A DNA stretch of 64,000 bases from Metarhizium brunneum (lineage: Eukaryota > Ascomycota > Sordariomycetes > Hypocreales > Clavicipitaceae), in NCBI RefSeq assembly GCF_013426205.1, contig NC_089422.1:3348001-3412000 (forward strand), read 5' to 3'. Made by a program: the position numbers and the translations under genes. The notes below the pieces were generated by a model. The model saw only the letters and a program-made list of their open reading frames with translations. It was not told the origin of the DNA and ran no database searches. Below are positions 14,042 through 23,944 of the stretch, in pieces. Numbering within the stretch: position 1 is the stretch's first letter; each line of letters begins with the position of its first letter.

Positions 14042-14839
14042 ATGAGCATGAGTATTTCTACTCGTAGATGCATCCGATGGCTCCCCGGGGAAGCAAGCGA
14101 GCCCACATCAACTATTGTATTGACTTCCCCGCAACGCCGGTTTGTAGATTTACGAATATTGAAGGACGGTCCTGGTGGTCTGCCATGCGCCCAAGGTACA
14201 GTAGTATAGTCCCAATGCAAAGCACTTGAAATTCCCCTAGCTTGCCACCTCCAGCTGCCGACTACGTAGATGACGGCAGAAGCTAATCCAACGGAGATAG
14301 ATACACTCCCCTTGTCAAGACTCGACTGGGCCATCGCAGGAACGTCCTCGTCAAGCAGCCGCACCATCGACGGCAAGCAAGTGTCACACTCCCGATGGGA
14401 CCACTGGATTGATTCACGAACAAGCCAGCCCGAAACAGCCTCCGACCAAGGCGACATGTATCCGCAGCCCGACGGGAGCACGCTCGAAAAGGGGCGCATG
14501 GTCAACCCCGATACGGGCCGTGAGACGGCCTATGAGGAAATCTGGGACGACGAAGAGCCCGCCCCGACGGCCTCGGAGCAGGTATGCGCCGTGCTCAAGT
14601 ACGAAGAGGGACCAACCAGGGGCTTGGTGGTGAGGCTAGGCAGGTATTCCCAGGGTTTCGTCAGGAGCGGACAGGAAATCTCGTTGGAGAGGTGGGAGTG
14701 GAAGCGATCCCAGGCGGTGCGGACCGTAAGAATGGGCCAGGAAGAGCTGCCGTGCAAGCAGGCGCTGGAGAGGACGTACAGGCTCGGCGACCAAGTTTCG
14801 GCCGGGTCGAAAACATGGACCGTCGTCGAGGTAGCATAG
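14042..14839 (+). CDS. HRI1: HRI1-family protein
   Basis: Resembles the fungal HRI1 family; the yeast member (244 aa) interacts with the casein kinase Hrr25 and with Sec72, and its biochemical role is unknown (family knowledge). Exons 14042-14195 and 14280-14839. The 84-bp intron begins GTACAG and ends GGCAG; this acceptor is the one that keeps frame past the TAG at 14267. The protein is 237 aa. It opens with an RWLPGEASEPTSTIVLTSP stretch, has a central LDWAIAGTSSS segment and an acidic EEIWDDEEP patch, and ends in a beta-rich lipocalin-like half (GLVVRLGRYSQGF ... TWTVVEVA). Its stop lies 50 bp from the stop of the acetyltransferase on the other strand. A shorter model starting at 14270 would lose the conserved N-terminus. 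Confidence 0.8.
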
Positions 14840-14889
14840 TCTACGATTAGCGGGCAAAAGAAGAAAAGAAGAGAAAGAAACACTCGCTC

Positions 14890-15851
14890 CTACTCGGTCC
14901 CCTTGGCCCTCAACTCGGTCGCCAGTCCCCTGATGCCCCTCGCCTCCAAGGCCGTCAGCTTCACGCCAAAGTACTCGTCAATGGCCCTCACCCTGGCGTC
15001 CTCGTCGGCCAGCTCGGCCACGACCTCGGCCTCGGCGTGCCTCATGTGCCTCTTGACCCTGGCCCCGAAGAGCGTGTAGACGCCGACGACGTCGCCGGCG
15101 GCGTCGAGCACGGCCCTCATGCCAATGACGTTTTGCACGAAGAAGCTCGTGGCGGCGGACATGGTGCTCAGGTTCATGGCCTCGTAGTCGGCGCGGAAGA
15201 ACTCGGTCTCGACAAACATGTTGCGCTCCTCCCACGGCGCCGAGGCGTCCTCGCGCGTCGAGTACACCCACACGCGCTGCGAGGCGTCCGTGTGCTGCGA
15301 GACGCTCCGGTGCTCGAGCCTCCCCTCCCGCGGCGCGATCTGGGTGAACGTGTAGTTGTGCCGGAGGGGGATGGGCTGCATGGGCTCGTGCGAGCCGAAC
15401 CCGACGTCCACGTTGTACCGGGTGTCGCCGACGGTGACAATGTTGACCATGTGGCTCCTGTAGATGCGAGAGAAGGAGTCAGCTGTGGCATGGCAAGAGG
15501 CAAGGCGAGCGTGTCAAACTACCATCCCGTGTATCCGGCGGGCGTCTTGACCCTGCCGCCGGCGTTGAGCACGCGGTATCCCAGGCCGCGCATCATGCCG
15601 CCGAAGAAGGCGTTGAGCTCCATGCAGTACCCGCCCTTGCCGTGCACGACAATCTTTTCAAAGAGCGCCTCCGGGTCGAGCGAGAGCCGTTTGTGCTGCG
15701 AGTAGTGCAGCGCAAAGGACTCGAACGGCACGCGGGCGACTTGTCGGGCTACGAGCTGCGTGAGCCGCTGAAGCGCATCCGGGGGGTGTTTGGAGGCTGG
15801 GAAGTCGATGTGCTGGAGGTAGCGGTCTACTTGGTCTGGGGTGTATGCCAT
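14890..15851 (-). CDS. Arylamine N-acetyltransferase
   Basis: Cytosolic enzyme transferring acetyl or other acyl groups from CoA to arylamines and hydrazines; fungal members include the Fusarium benzoxazolinone-detoxifying FDB2/NAT1. Exons 15851-15523 and 15457-14890; the 65-bp intron (GTAGTT donor, CTACAG acceptor) splits the Trp codon before SHMVN. The product is 298 aa, normal for the family. The catalytic triad is complete with the usual spacing: Cys76 in GKGGYCMELN, His112 in WSHMV and Asp127 in VDVGFG. The gene is G+C-rich, which creates a long open frame on the opposite strand (15037-15705) that is only a shadow. It is divergent from the aminotransferase at 17035. Which isoform, and whether it prefers acetyl- or malonyl-CoA, cannot be decided by eye. 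Confidence 0.93.
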
Positions 15852-17034
15852 TTTCTTCTTCTTCTTGTTCCTTTTTGGAGGGGGGGATATGGAGGGTTGG
15901 ATGGTGATGGGATTTGCAGATGGTGGTGGCGCGGTGGAAACGGGAAACCTGGGGAGACCGGCGCTAGGAGTGGATTTTATATTCCTGAGAAAGAGCGGTC
16001 ACTCTATGACTGAATTGATTTCACGGCAGTGTCTCTTTTATATGGACGCGATGGGGCCCCAACTACACGATGGACGCCTTCTAGGTACCACCGATGCGTG
16101 GTGTTGCGAATCGTTCGTGGTGCGGATGACCAATCGAATAGGCTATTCGGAGGCGGGACAGGGGCCGCAATTACTCAGCCGACTATTTAGACTTTGGGCT
16201 GTGACTGCCTGGCACGTGGCCTGTGACGAATGGCAGCAATTCGAGGCCAAAGTGTGCTTGGATGAATGGTTGGTGTCGACTCGAACAATGCAATCTTTGT
16301 CAACCGTGTCTGTACAAGACCATATTATGGCATTTGTTCACCGAACCGCCTGGCATGCTGATTGCCAATGATTCAAATGGCTAGTTGCCGAGTAATTAGC
16401 TTGGATTTACGAGCAAAGACTCCGCGCCCACATCAATGTCTGCATCACTGTCTTGGCCAGGCGGCTTCGATGCCAACACGCCGCCTTGTTGAAGGAGTTT
16501 ACGACTTGTCTGCAGGGGAATACTGATGCCCAACTAGTATTGGTTTCCCACTTGCATCTCCAGCCGCTTCCTGTTTGGACAAAGCAAGTCGCCGTGCCGC
16601 CAATGTTCCACGGCTACCCAACTGCCGAAACACAACCCCCCAGTTGCCCGCATCTACATATGTACAGTTCTGCTTTGCTGTTATTTTCCATTTTCAACTT
16701 CTCGTACATGCATTGGGCAGCTGGTCGGTCCGCATACGCACCGACGTGACACATAAAACCGATATCGCAGGTCAGCGCCACAAATCTGCGGCCTCGTCGA
16801 AAAGGGGGGGAGGAGGAGAGGAGAGAACTGGGGCAGAGGGCGCAAACAACATGTGTACTCTATATACTATTTAAGACTCCAATTGCTCCGTGGAGCACAT
16901 CTCGATGGCTATCAAGCTCATCTCAGATAGCCTACAATCCCTGATAGCAGAGTCTGGCTCTGTGGAACAGCTCTCCCAAGACTAGTTTTATAATCCCACA
17001 CTTACAGCCGCAAAGCTGGCGGCACCGACCAAAC
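15852..17034. other. Shared divergent promoter region
   Basis: 1.18 kb between the starts of the acetyltransferase (minus) and aminotransferase (plus). A TATATACTATTTAAG stretch sits near 16,860, about 170 bp upstream of the aminotransferase start, and a G-rich tract (GGGGGGGAGGAGGAG) near 16,805. No gene is recognised in it. Confidence 0.6.
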
Positions 17035-18393
17035 ATGACTGACCAGACCAAATCCTCCAAAGTCCTCCATCGCCTGCTCCTTCACCGCCCTGAAACAGTC
17101 ACCTCTGCCTCCGGAAGCTACTACACTCTCTCCACCGGGCAGCGCATACTCGACGGCTGCACCGGTGCCGCCGTGGCCGTCATAGGCCATGGCGACCCGG
17201 ATGTAAAAGCCGCCGTCGTGGAACAAATGTCCCAAGTCGCCTACGCCCACACCCTGGCATTCACTACAAACAGTGCAGAGGAGCTTGCCGGCACCTTGCT
17301 GGACGGCAACCCCCATGGCCTGTGCAGGGCGTACTTTGTCGGGTCCGGAAGCGAAGCCATGGATGCCGCCATGAAGCTCGCGAGGCAGTACTGGGTCGAG
17401 GCTGGGCAGCCTCAACGCAGACGCTTCGTCGCCAGGAGGCAGGCGTACCACGGGAGCACCATCGGCTCCATGAGCGTCGGCAGCCACGTGGCCAGGCAGA
17501 AACCCTACAAGGACGCCCTCCTCCTCGACAACGTCAGCTACGTCAGTCCCACGTACGCGTACCGCTTCCAGAAGCAAGGCGAGCCGGAAGAGGCATACGC
17601 GCAGCGCCTGGTGGACGAGCTGGACGCCGAGTTCCGGGCCGTCGGGCCGGAGACCGTCATGGCCTTTATAGCCGAGCCCGTGGGCGGCGCGACAGTAGGC
17701 TGCATTACTCCCCCCCGGGGGTACTTTGAGGGCGTCCGCCGGGTGTGCGACAAGTACGACATCCTCCTGATTCTGGACGAAGTCATGTGCGGCTCCGGCC
17801 GGACAGGCACGTACTTTGCCTTTGCCCAGGAAGGGGACGTCCGTCCGGACCTGGTCACCCTGGGCAAAGGCCTGGGCGGCGGATACACACCCATCGCCGG
17901 AGTCCTCGCTCACCAACGAGTCATCGACGTCCTGGCCGCGGGGTCGGGCGCCTTTGTCCACGGACACACGTATCAAGCTCACCCCGTCTGCTGCGCCGCC
18001 GCTCTCGCCGTGCAAAAAGTATTAAGGAGGGATGATCTGGTGGCCCGTTGTGCTGAAAAGGGCAAATGGCTGGAACAGGAGCTGCGGACAAGATTCGAGC
18101 CCAGGAGATACGTCGGTGACATCCGCGGCAGAGGTCTATTCTGGGCCTTGGAGTTCGTCAAGGACAAGGAGACCAAGGAGCCGTTGGCGCCGGATCTTCA
18201 CTTTGCGAGTGAGATGAGGGACCAGGCGCACAGGTTGGGCTTGGCCATCTATCCGGGGGCGGGGGCGGCGGACGGACATGCCGGGGACCATGTTATCTTG
18301 GCGCCGCCGCTGAATGTGAGCCAGGAAGACTTAGAGATCCTGGTTGACTTGTTAGAGAAGGCGTACGATGTTGTCGAGTCGAGGGTTTCCTAG
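17035..18393 (+). CDS. Class III PLP-dependent aminotransferase
   Basis: Omega-amino-acid/diamine-type aminotransferase fold, 452 aa, single exon. The Schiff-base lysine is Lys278 in TLGKGLGGGYTP. The cofactor-binding Asp248 lies in LILDEVMCGSGRTG. GSGSEAMDAAMKLARQY and YHGSTIGSMSVG supply the phosphate-binding and substrate-side loops. The 60 residues before the stop form the small domain (GLFWALEFVKDK, ILAPPLNVSQED). The start MTDQTKSS is the first ATG in frame and gives no obvious mitochondrial presequence, so a cytosolic place is likely. It is divergent from an arylamine N-acetyltransferase. The exact amino donor (GABA, beta-alanine, ornithine or a xenobiotic amine) is not readable from sequence. 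Confidence 0.92.
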   Translation: MTDQTKSSKVLHRLLLHRPETVTSASGSYYTLSTGQRILDGCTGAAVAVIGHGDPDVKAAVVEQMSQVAYAHTLAFTTNSAEELAGTLLDGNPHGLCRAYFVGSGSEAMDAAMKLARQYWVEAGQPQRRRFVARRQAYHGSTIGSMSVGSHVARQKPYKDALLLDNVSYVSPTYAYRFQKQGEPEEAYAQRLVDELDAEFRAVGPETVMAFIAEPVGGATVGCITPPRGYFEGVRRVCDKYDILLILDEVMCGSGRTGTYFAFAQEGDVRPDLVTLGKGLGGGYTPIAGVLAHQRVIDVLAAGSGAFVHGHTYQAHPVCCAAALAVQKVLRRDDLVARCAEKGKWLEQELRTRFEPRRYVGDIRGRGLFWALEFVKDKETKEPLAPDLHFASEMRDQAHRLGLAIYPGAGAADGHAGDHVILAPPLNVSQEDLEILVDLLEKAYDVVESRVS

Positions 18394-19256
18394 GCCTGCC
18401 ATGTTGGTGGAGGTTGCCAAGTTTGGCCATCAGTGCTATTCTGGCCAGCGAACAAGCGTGGCAAGTATGGGATGTTGATAATCAGCCATCTGTTCATGCC
18501 GTAAGAAATATTTCTGGCGAGGAGAGACGTTTGTTTAACTCGCGCTAAAGAAACGTGCTCAACCCCCCTCAAAGTGATATTGACAAATTTGTGGAATCTG
18601 CCAAGGATAAAGGAGAGATGACAACCTTTGCAACTAGAAGCCCCTTTGCTTTGTCAGGACAACATGACAAGGCAGCCATTTGGGCTCTGAATGAAATCCC
18701 AACTCAATCCCGAATTGAGCAATTACAACGGGTTTATCATCGGGAATCGTGGTCAATGTGCAATTGCCTGTTGCCTGGTCAAGGCTCAGATTCACAATTT
18801 AACCAGAAACCTAGTATCTTTCCTGGCGGAAACTAGGCACCAAAATAAAAATATGTACGAGAGGGGGGTTCGTGACGGGGATTCAGCTCAACGTTGGTCG
18901 TGTTAGTTCAGGCAACCGCATTAACAGACGTTGCTCAGCAACAACCCCAATCTGCCAATTCCGTTGCACCAGGATCCCGAAAAAAGAAAGTTGAAAGAAA
19001 TTAGACCGCCTTTTCAGTATGTTTCAATTTCATGGTTGAGATTCGAGAGGACATGTAAGAAGGCGCCTTGTCATGGAGAGTTTCTTGGCGGTCAGGCTCG
19101 AGGAATGGAATTGAGTTAGGCAACCACATAAGCCCTTTTTTCTTTTCTTGCTACAAATAACCCCAAACTCCAGCTTCAACTGTATTAGCAGAACGAACAA
19201 TATTTTTGCAATTACTCAACGTACCAGCGTAAATCGTCTGACAAAATCAAGGAGCA
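18394..19256. other. Intergenic between aminotransferase and kinesin
   Basis: 863 bp holding 3' and promoter sequence. Only short, domain-less open frames occur. The last 250 bp are A/T-rich and probably the kinesin leader. Confidence 0.55.
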
Positions 19257-21275
19257 ATGGAAGAATTCATCACCAGCAACTTGGACCGCTACCAATGGCT
19301 CCTCGATCGATTCAAGATGCAGCCGAAGCCAAAGGTAACACCCAATTCAGATTCGTCTCTCGACAATCTAGTTTGTGCTCGTATACGGCCACTAGCAGAG
19401 GAAGAAGTTGCCGCCGGGCTACCAGCATCTATCTTCATAAGGCCTCGGGAGCCGGGGACGTTTGACGCGCATGAACTGAGACATGCTGTGAGGGGGAAAC
19501 CGGTTCTTCGGGTGAGTATCGCAAAAGTCATCATGGCGGCCGCGAAACTAATGAATGGCTGGTACAGTCTTCCGCTTATACGGTAGACAGGTCTTACGGC
19601 CCTGACATCTCAACGGAAACCATCTACGAAGACGCGGTTCAACATCTTGTCCCTTGGGTATGGGGAGGGGGCATAGGAACATTATTTGCCTACGGGCAAA
19701 CAGGTTCCGGCAAGACATTTACAATCAGTGGTATCGAGAAACTAGCCGCCAAAGATCTGCTGGAGGGCAATCTACAAGGAGATCGCAAAATGTTCATCTC
19801 CGTGACGGAATTCGCAGGCAATTCTGCATTCGGTAAGTATAAAAAGAAATGCGCCCTAAACTCGCCAGCCTCAGTAATTAAGTTGCCCTACCAGACCTCC
19901 TCAACGGCCGACGCGCCATCTCCGTGCTTGAGGATGCCTTTGGCAACACCCAGCTTGCAGGAGCCCTAGAGCACGAAGTCAAGGCCGTATCTGAAGTCCT
20001 CGCACACATCGAGTACGCCACCAAATTTCGTCTCACCGAAGCAACCAAAAGGAACGACACGTCTTCCAGATCTCACGCCGTATGCCGCATCCGCATAGAA
20101 ATCCATGACATTCCCGGCGCTGAAGACGGCATCCTGTATCTTGTTGACTTGGCAGGCTCGGAAGCAGCCCGCGACAGAGACACACACGAGCCCCAACGCA
20201 TGAAGGAAGCAAAGGAGATCAATGTCAGTCTTTCAGTGTTGAAGGACTGTATCAGGGGGAAAGTTGAAGCAGATGCCCTCATTGGGACGCAGACAAAGAA
20301 GAAGCCGTATGTGCCCTTTCGGCAGAGCGCCTTGACAAAGGTCCTCAAGCACGTGTTTGATCCAGCGGGGACGAGAGTCTGCAAAAACGTCATTATGGCG
20401 TGTGTCAATCCGTGCCTGCTGGATATCTCGGCGAGCCGGAATACCTTGAGATATGCGGAGATGTTGAGGGTGTTTGTGCCGCAGGTGAAGGGGGTCAAGT
20501 ATAGGAGTGACATGCCGACGACGTGGAATAATGAGCAGTTGCGGGAGTGGATTACTGCGAATGTGAGTGATGATTGGTATTGGAGGCTTCCTTTTTTTTT
20601 TCATTCCTTTGGCTGACGATGCTTTAGTCTGGTTCGCCGTCGGTTGATGCCACGGTGCTGGCTCCTCATGAGGCCGGCGCACAGCTTCTTCGTCTGCCAG
20701 CTCCAGAGTTTGAGACTCGATGTATGAAGACGCCTGGCGTTATCCACGAGCAAGCTTTTGCTTTTCGCCAAAAGCTGTGGCAACTTCATGTTGACACTCG
20801 GCGTTCAAAGCAGAAGGCCCAGGTTGAAGAGGACGATGGTCCCGACACAGTTCTGAGCCACCTCAACAAGTTTGACAGGTCCTCAAGCCGCGAGCCTGAC
20901 GCTTTGACTCAATCTATCCCATTCAAGGATCGCATTCGTCCCGGTATGGCCGTCAGCTGGACACCCACCAAGGAGTATGATATGGGTTGCTCCTGGGAAA
21001 AGCTCAACATTGTTTTAATCTTGTGCCCTGCGGCAGCTGTCGGGCCAACAACTCAGGATACGATGGGACGCAGAGTAGACGCGGGATCTGCGAGCAATAA
21101 GATGGTGGATGGGAAATACAAACGGTATCTGTGTGCCATGGTGTCGCCAGCCGTGCTTCCTGGTGCCTTTGAGGTGAGCATGTGGCGCTATGTGGTAGTC
21201 GATGTGGACGATATGGACAAAGAGGTGATACTGGAGTACGACTCTGCGACGCGGTTTTATCATTTGGCGGTCTAA
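19257..21275 (+). CDS. Kinesin-like motor protein (divergent, kinesin-13/KIF24-like)
   Basis: Microtubule motor or depolymerase of 611 aa. Four exons: 19257-19511, 19568-19832, 19895-20562 and 20628-21275, with introns of 56, 62 and 65 bp (GTGAGT, GTAAGT, GTGAGT donors; ACTAATG branch-like site in the first). The motor core is complete: VCARIRPL near residue 42, P-loop GQTGSGKT at 128-135, switch I NDTSSRSH at 227-234, switch II DLAGSE at 258-263, and RQSALTKVLKHVF. The N-terminus is only about 40 residues. The motor head runs to about residue 390 and is followed by some 220 residues without an obvious coiled coil, ending in a beta-rich stretch (MWRYVVVDVDDMDKEVILEY). The short N-terminus, the RIRPL form and the EYATKFR-type loop suggest kinesin-13 rather than kinesin-1 or -5; this subclass call is inference. 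Confidence 0.88.
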
Positions 21276-21982
21276 AGATAGTTGCGCTGGCAGGGACGCA
21301 TTATTCAGAAATGGCGACAAGACGTGTATAGAGTTGGCATGCCGGAGGTAGATGTATCAATGACCTGTTTCCGGTGAAGCACAGATTCCGGTCGAGAGAC
21401 GAGAGTCGTTAAGACATTGCCAAGTCTAAAAGCTTAGTCGTTCCTTCCCGACATCTGGACGTCAGTGCACCACTGGTGCCAACCAGACTAGAGCACTGAG
21501 AGCTATCTAACCGGACCAGTTGACAGTAATTGATGTTATCCGCGCATGTGCAGGTGCAGGTCCCAGGCACGATTCGATCAGACATATGTACGCTGGCGTG
21601 GAGCCTCAGGCCCCCTGCAAGAAATATTTGAGCCCCCGCAGCCCCTGAAACAGGCACATGTGCAGCTAGCAGCCCCCAGTCAGCTTCATCACACGTCCGT
21701 CACCACATGTGTGCACTAAACCCCGCCGGCCGGCAAGGGACTGCCGCTGCCCCAACGCGCGTCCAGATGTCTGCTAACCGCATTCCACCTCATACACTTT
21801 TAACCTCCAATGATGGATTCTGGGGACAGACATGCTTTACGCCGGTCCATTATAAGGGCAATGTGTCTCGATGCCCTGTGCCATCAACGCCATCTCATCC
21901 CCCGAATCGATTTTCTTTGGCATTCGCCTCACTCGCCTCACCCTCTCCATCTCCGCCCATGTAATACCGCCCGTCCGCCATC
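21276..21982. other. Intergenic between kinesin and GH47 mannosidase
   Basis: 707 bp. A CATTATAAGGG box near 21,850 lies 135 bp upstream of the mannosidase start and could be its TATA element. No gene or repeat is seen. Confidence 0.55.
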
Positions 21983-23785
21983 ATGATCAGCCTCGGCCGG
22001 CGGAGGATCCTCTCGGCCTTGCTGGCCGCCTTCGTCATCCTGACTGTCTGGCGAGCGCGGGAGCTCAGCGCGTCAGGCGGCGGTGCAGCCCCGGAAAGGC
22101 CCATGACGGGGTACTCCAAATACGAGCCGGAAAAGGACTATTTCTGGAGGACCATCAAGCACAATTTTCCCATTAACCCGAGTCAAATGCGGTCCCTGCC
22201 GACCTCTGCCGCAGCAACATTACCACCAATCCAGGCCAAGTTCCCTCCCGAATCTGCAGACGAGAAGAAGGTGCGCCTAGGTCGACGAAACGACATCAAG
22301 GAGTCATTCATTAAATCCTGGAACGCCTACAAGAAATACGCCTGGCTTCGAGACGAAGTCACCCCTGTGTCGGGCAGTTACAAGGACCCCTTCGGCGGAT
22401 GGGGTGCCACGCTCATCGATGCTCTCGACACGCTATGGATCATGGGACTCAAGGATGAGTTCGAGTATGCCGTCTATGACGTCGAAAAGAATGCCCTTTT
22501 CCTCTCCACCATCTCCAAGGAAATCAATGTCTTTGAGACCACCATCCGCTTCTTGGGAGGCCTGCTGTCGGCATATGACCTGAGCGGCGACAAGCGGCTG
22601 CTCGTCAAGGCGCACAATGTAGGCGACATGCTCTACAAGGCCTTCGACACCCCGAACCATCTGCCCATTGCGCGCTGGGATCTCCACGACGCCGCCTACG
22701 GGAACAAGCAAGAATCGCAGAGCACGTCGCTCCTGGCAGAAATCGGCTCCCTATGCATGGAGTTCACCCGCCTCAGCCTCCTGACCAAGGACCCCAAATA
22801 CTACGATGCAATCCAGCACATCAGCGAGCTGCTCGCCGCGTCCCAGGAGAAGACCAAACTGCCAGGTATGTGGCCCGTCGTGGTCGACACCCAGAAGGAA
22901 TACTTTGACGCAGGCACCACATACACCCTCGGGGGCATGGCAGACAGCACCTACGAATACTTCCCCAAGATGATGGCCCTTCTAGGCCAACAGGACGGCA
23001 TATACTACGACATGTACACGCGCAGCATGGAAGCCGCCAACGAACATCTCTTCTACCGCCCCATGACCCCCACCAGCGAGGACATCCTCTTCCCCGGCTT
23101 CGTCGACATCGACGCCAATGACCCGTCGCGCAAAAAGGAGCTCAGACCTGCGTCGGGCCACCTGACTTGCTTCACGGGCGGAATGCTCGCCCTCGGCGGC
23201 AAGCTCATCTCCAGCAACGACCACCTCTCGTGGGCCGACAAGCTCACCAACGGCTGCGTATGGGCGTACAGGTCCTTCGCAACAGGCGTCATGCCCGAAA
23301 CCTTCTACCTCACCCCTTGCGCCGACAGAGACGCCTGCCCCTGGGACGCGACCAAGTGGCAGGCAGACGTCGCCAAGGCCCACGGCGCGGGTGGCGGGGC
23401 CAAGGAAGCGCAGTCCATCATCGCAAAGGAGCACATCCCCGAGGGCTTCTCCAGCATCATGGACGCGCGGTACATCCTGCGCCCCGAGGCCATCGAGAGC
23501 GTCTTCATCATGTACCGCATCACGGGGGACAGGAAGTGGCAGGACAAGGCGTGGGAGATGTGGAAGGCAATCGACAACCTGACGTCGACGAAACTGGCCA
23601 ACAGCGCCGTTCGCAACATGAACCCCCCGGAGGGACAAAAGGTGGAAATGGCAGACTCCATGGAGAGTTTCTGGCTCGGCGAGACGCTCAAGTACTTCTA
23701 CTTGATCTTTTCCGAGCCGGACCTGATTAGCTTGGACGAGTGGGTGTTTAATACCGAGGCACATCCGTTCAAGAGGTTGCGATAG
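21983..23785 (+). CDS. Mannosyl-oligosaccharide alpha-1,2-mannosidase (GH47)
   Basis: Class I alpha-mannosidase that trims alpha-1,2-linked mannose from N-glycans in the ER or Golgi. It is 600 aa in a single exon, and type II: a short basic N-terminus (MISLGRRR), one membrane anchor at about residues 9-22 (ILSALLAAFVILTVW), a Pro/Ser-rich stem, then the (alpha/alpha)7 catalytic domain from about residue 105. Family hallmarks in order: FGGWGATLIDALDTLWIMG, ETTIRFLGGLLSAYDLSGD, TYEYFPKMM, LTCFTGGMLALGG, LRPEAIESVFIMYRITGD, MESFWLGETLKYFYLIFS, and NTEAHPFKR at the end, whose Thr is the calcium ligand in this family. The G+C-rich coding strand gives a long antisense open frame (22982-23866) that is a shadow. 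ER or Golgi subtype cannot be told here. Confidence 0.95.
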   Translation: MISLGRRRILSALLAAFVILTVWRARELSASGGGAAPERPMTGYSKYEPEKDYFWRTIKHNFPINPSQMRSLPTSAAATLPPIQAKFPPESADEKKVRLGRRNDIKESFIKSWNAYKKYAWLRDEVTPVSGSYKDPFGGWGATLIDALDTLWIMGLKDEFEYAVYDVEKNALFLSTISKEINVFETTIRFLGGLLSAYDLSGDKRLLVKAHNVGDMLYKAFDTPNHLPIARWDLHDAAYGNKQESQSTSLLAEIGSLCMEFTRLSLLTKDPKYYDAIQHISELLAASQEKTKLPGMWPVVVDTQKEYFDAGTTYTLGGMADSTYEYFPKMMALLGQQDGIYYDMYTRSMEAANEHLFYRPMTPTSEDILFPGFVDIDANDPSRKKELRPASGHLTCFTGGMLALGGKLISSNDHLSWADKLTNGCVWAYRSFATGVMPETFYLTPCADRDACPWDATKWQADVAKAHGAGGGAKEAQSIIAKEHIPEGFSSIMDARYILRPEAIESVFIMYRITGDRKWQDKAWEMWKAIDNLTSTKLANSAVRNMNPPEGQKVEMADSMESFWLGETLKYFYLIFSEPDLISLDEWVFNTEAHPFKRLR

Positions 23786-23944
23786 CAAGTAGTCTTCTAT
23801 TTGCCCTAATTGAGTGATTGACATCACTTTGGAGTTGGATATGCGAAAGATTCCCACGTGTTCCATTACCCTTCGCTATGCATTTGAAATAGCACCCTCC
23901 TCTAAAGAGGAAACAAAATAAATGACAAAATTAAAAATAGACTA

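Noticed and set aside
15037..15705. 222-codon plus-strand open frame over the acetyltransferase
   Set aside because: Gly/Val/His/Asp-rich shadow of a G+C-rich gene with an intact catalytic triad on the minus strand.
17002..18015. 337-codon open frame opposite the class III aminotransferase
   Set aside because: It arises from G+C-rich third positions; Gly/Ala/Val/His-rich with no domain, while the plus strand has the full PLP motif set.
22982..23866. 294-codon open frame opposite the GH47 mannosidase
   Set aside because: Same antisense effect over a well-conserved enzyme; no domain.
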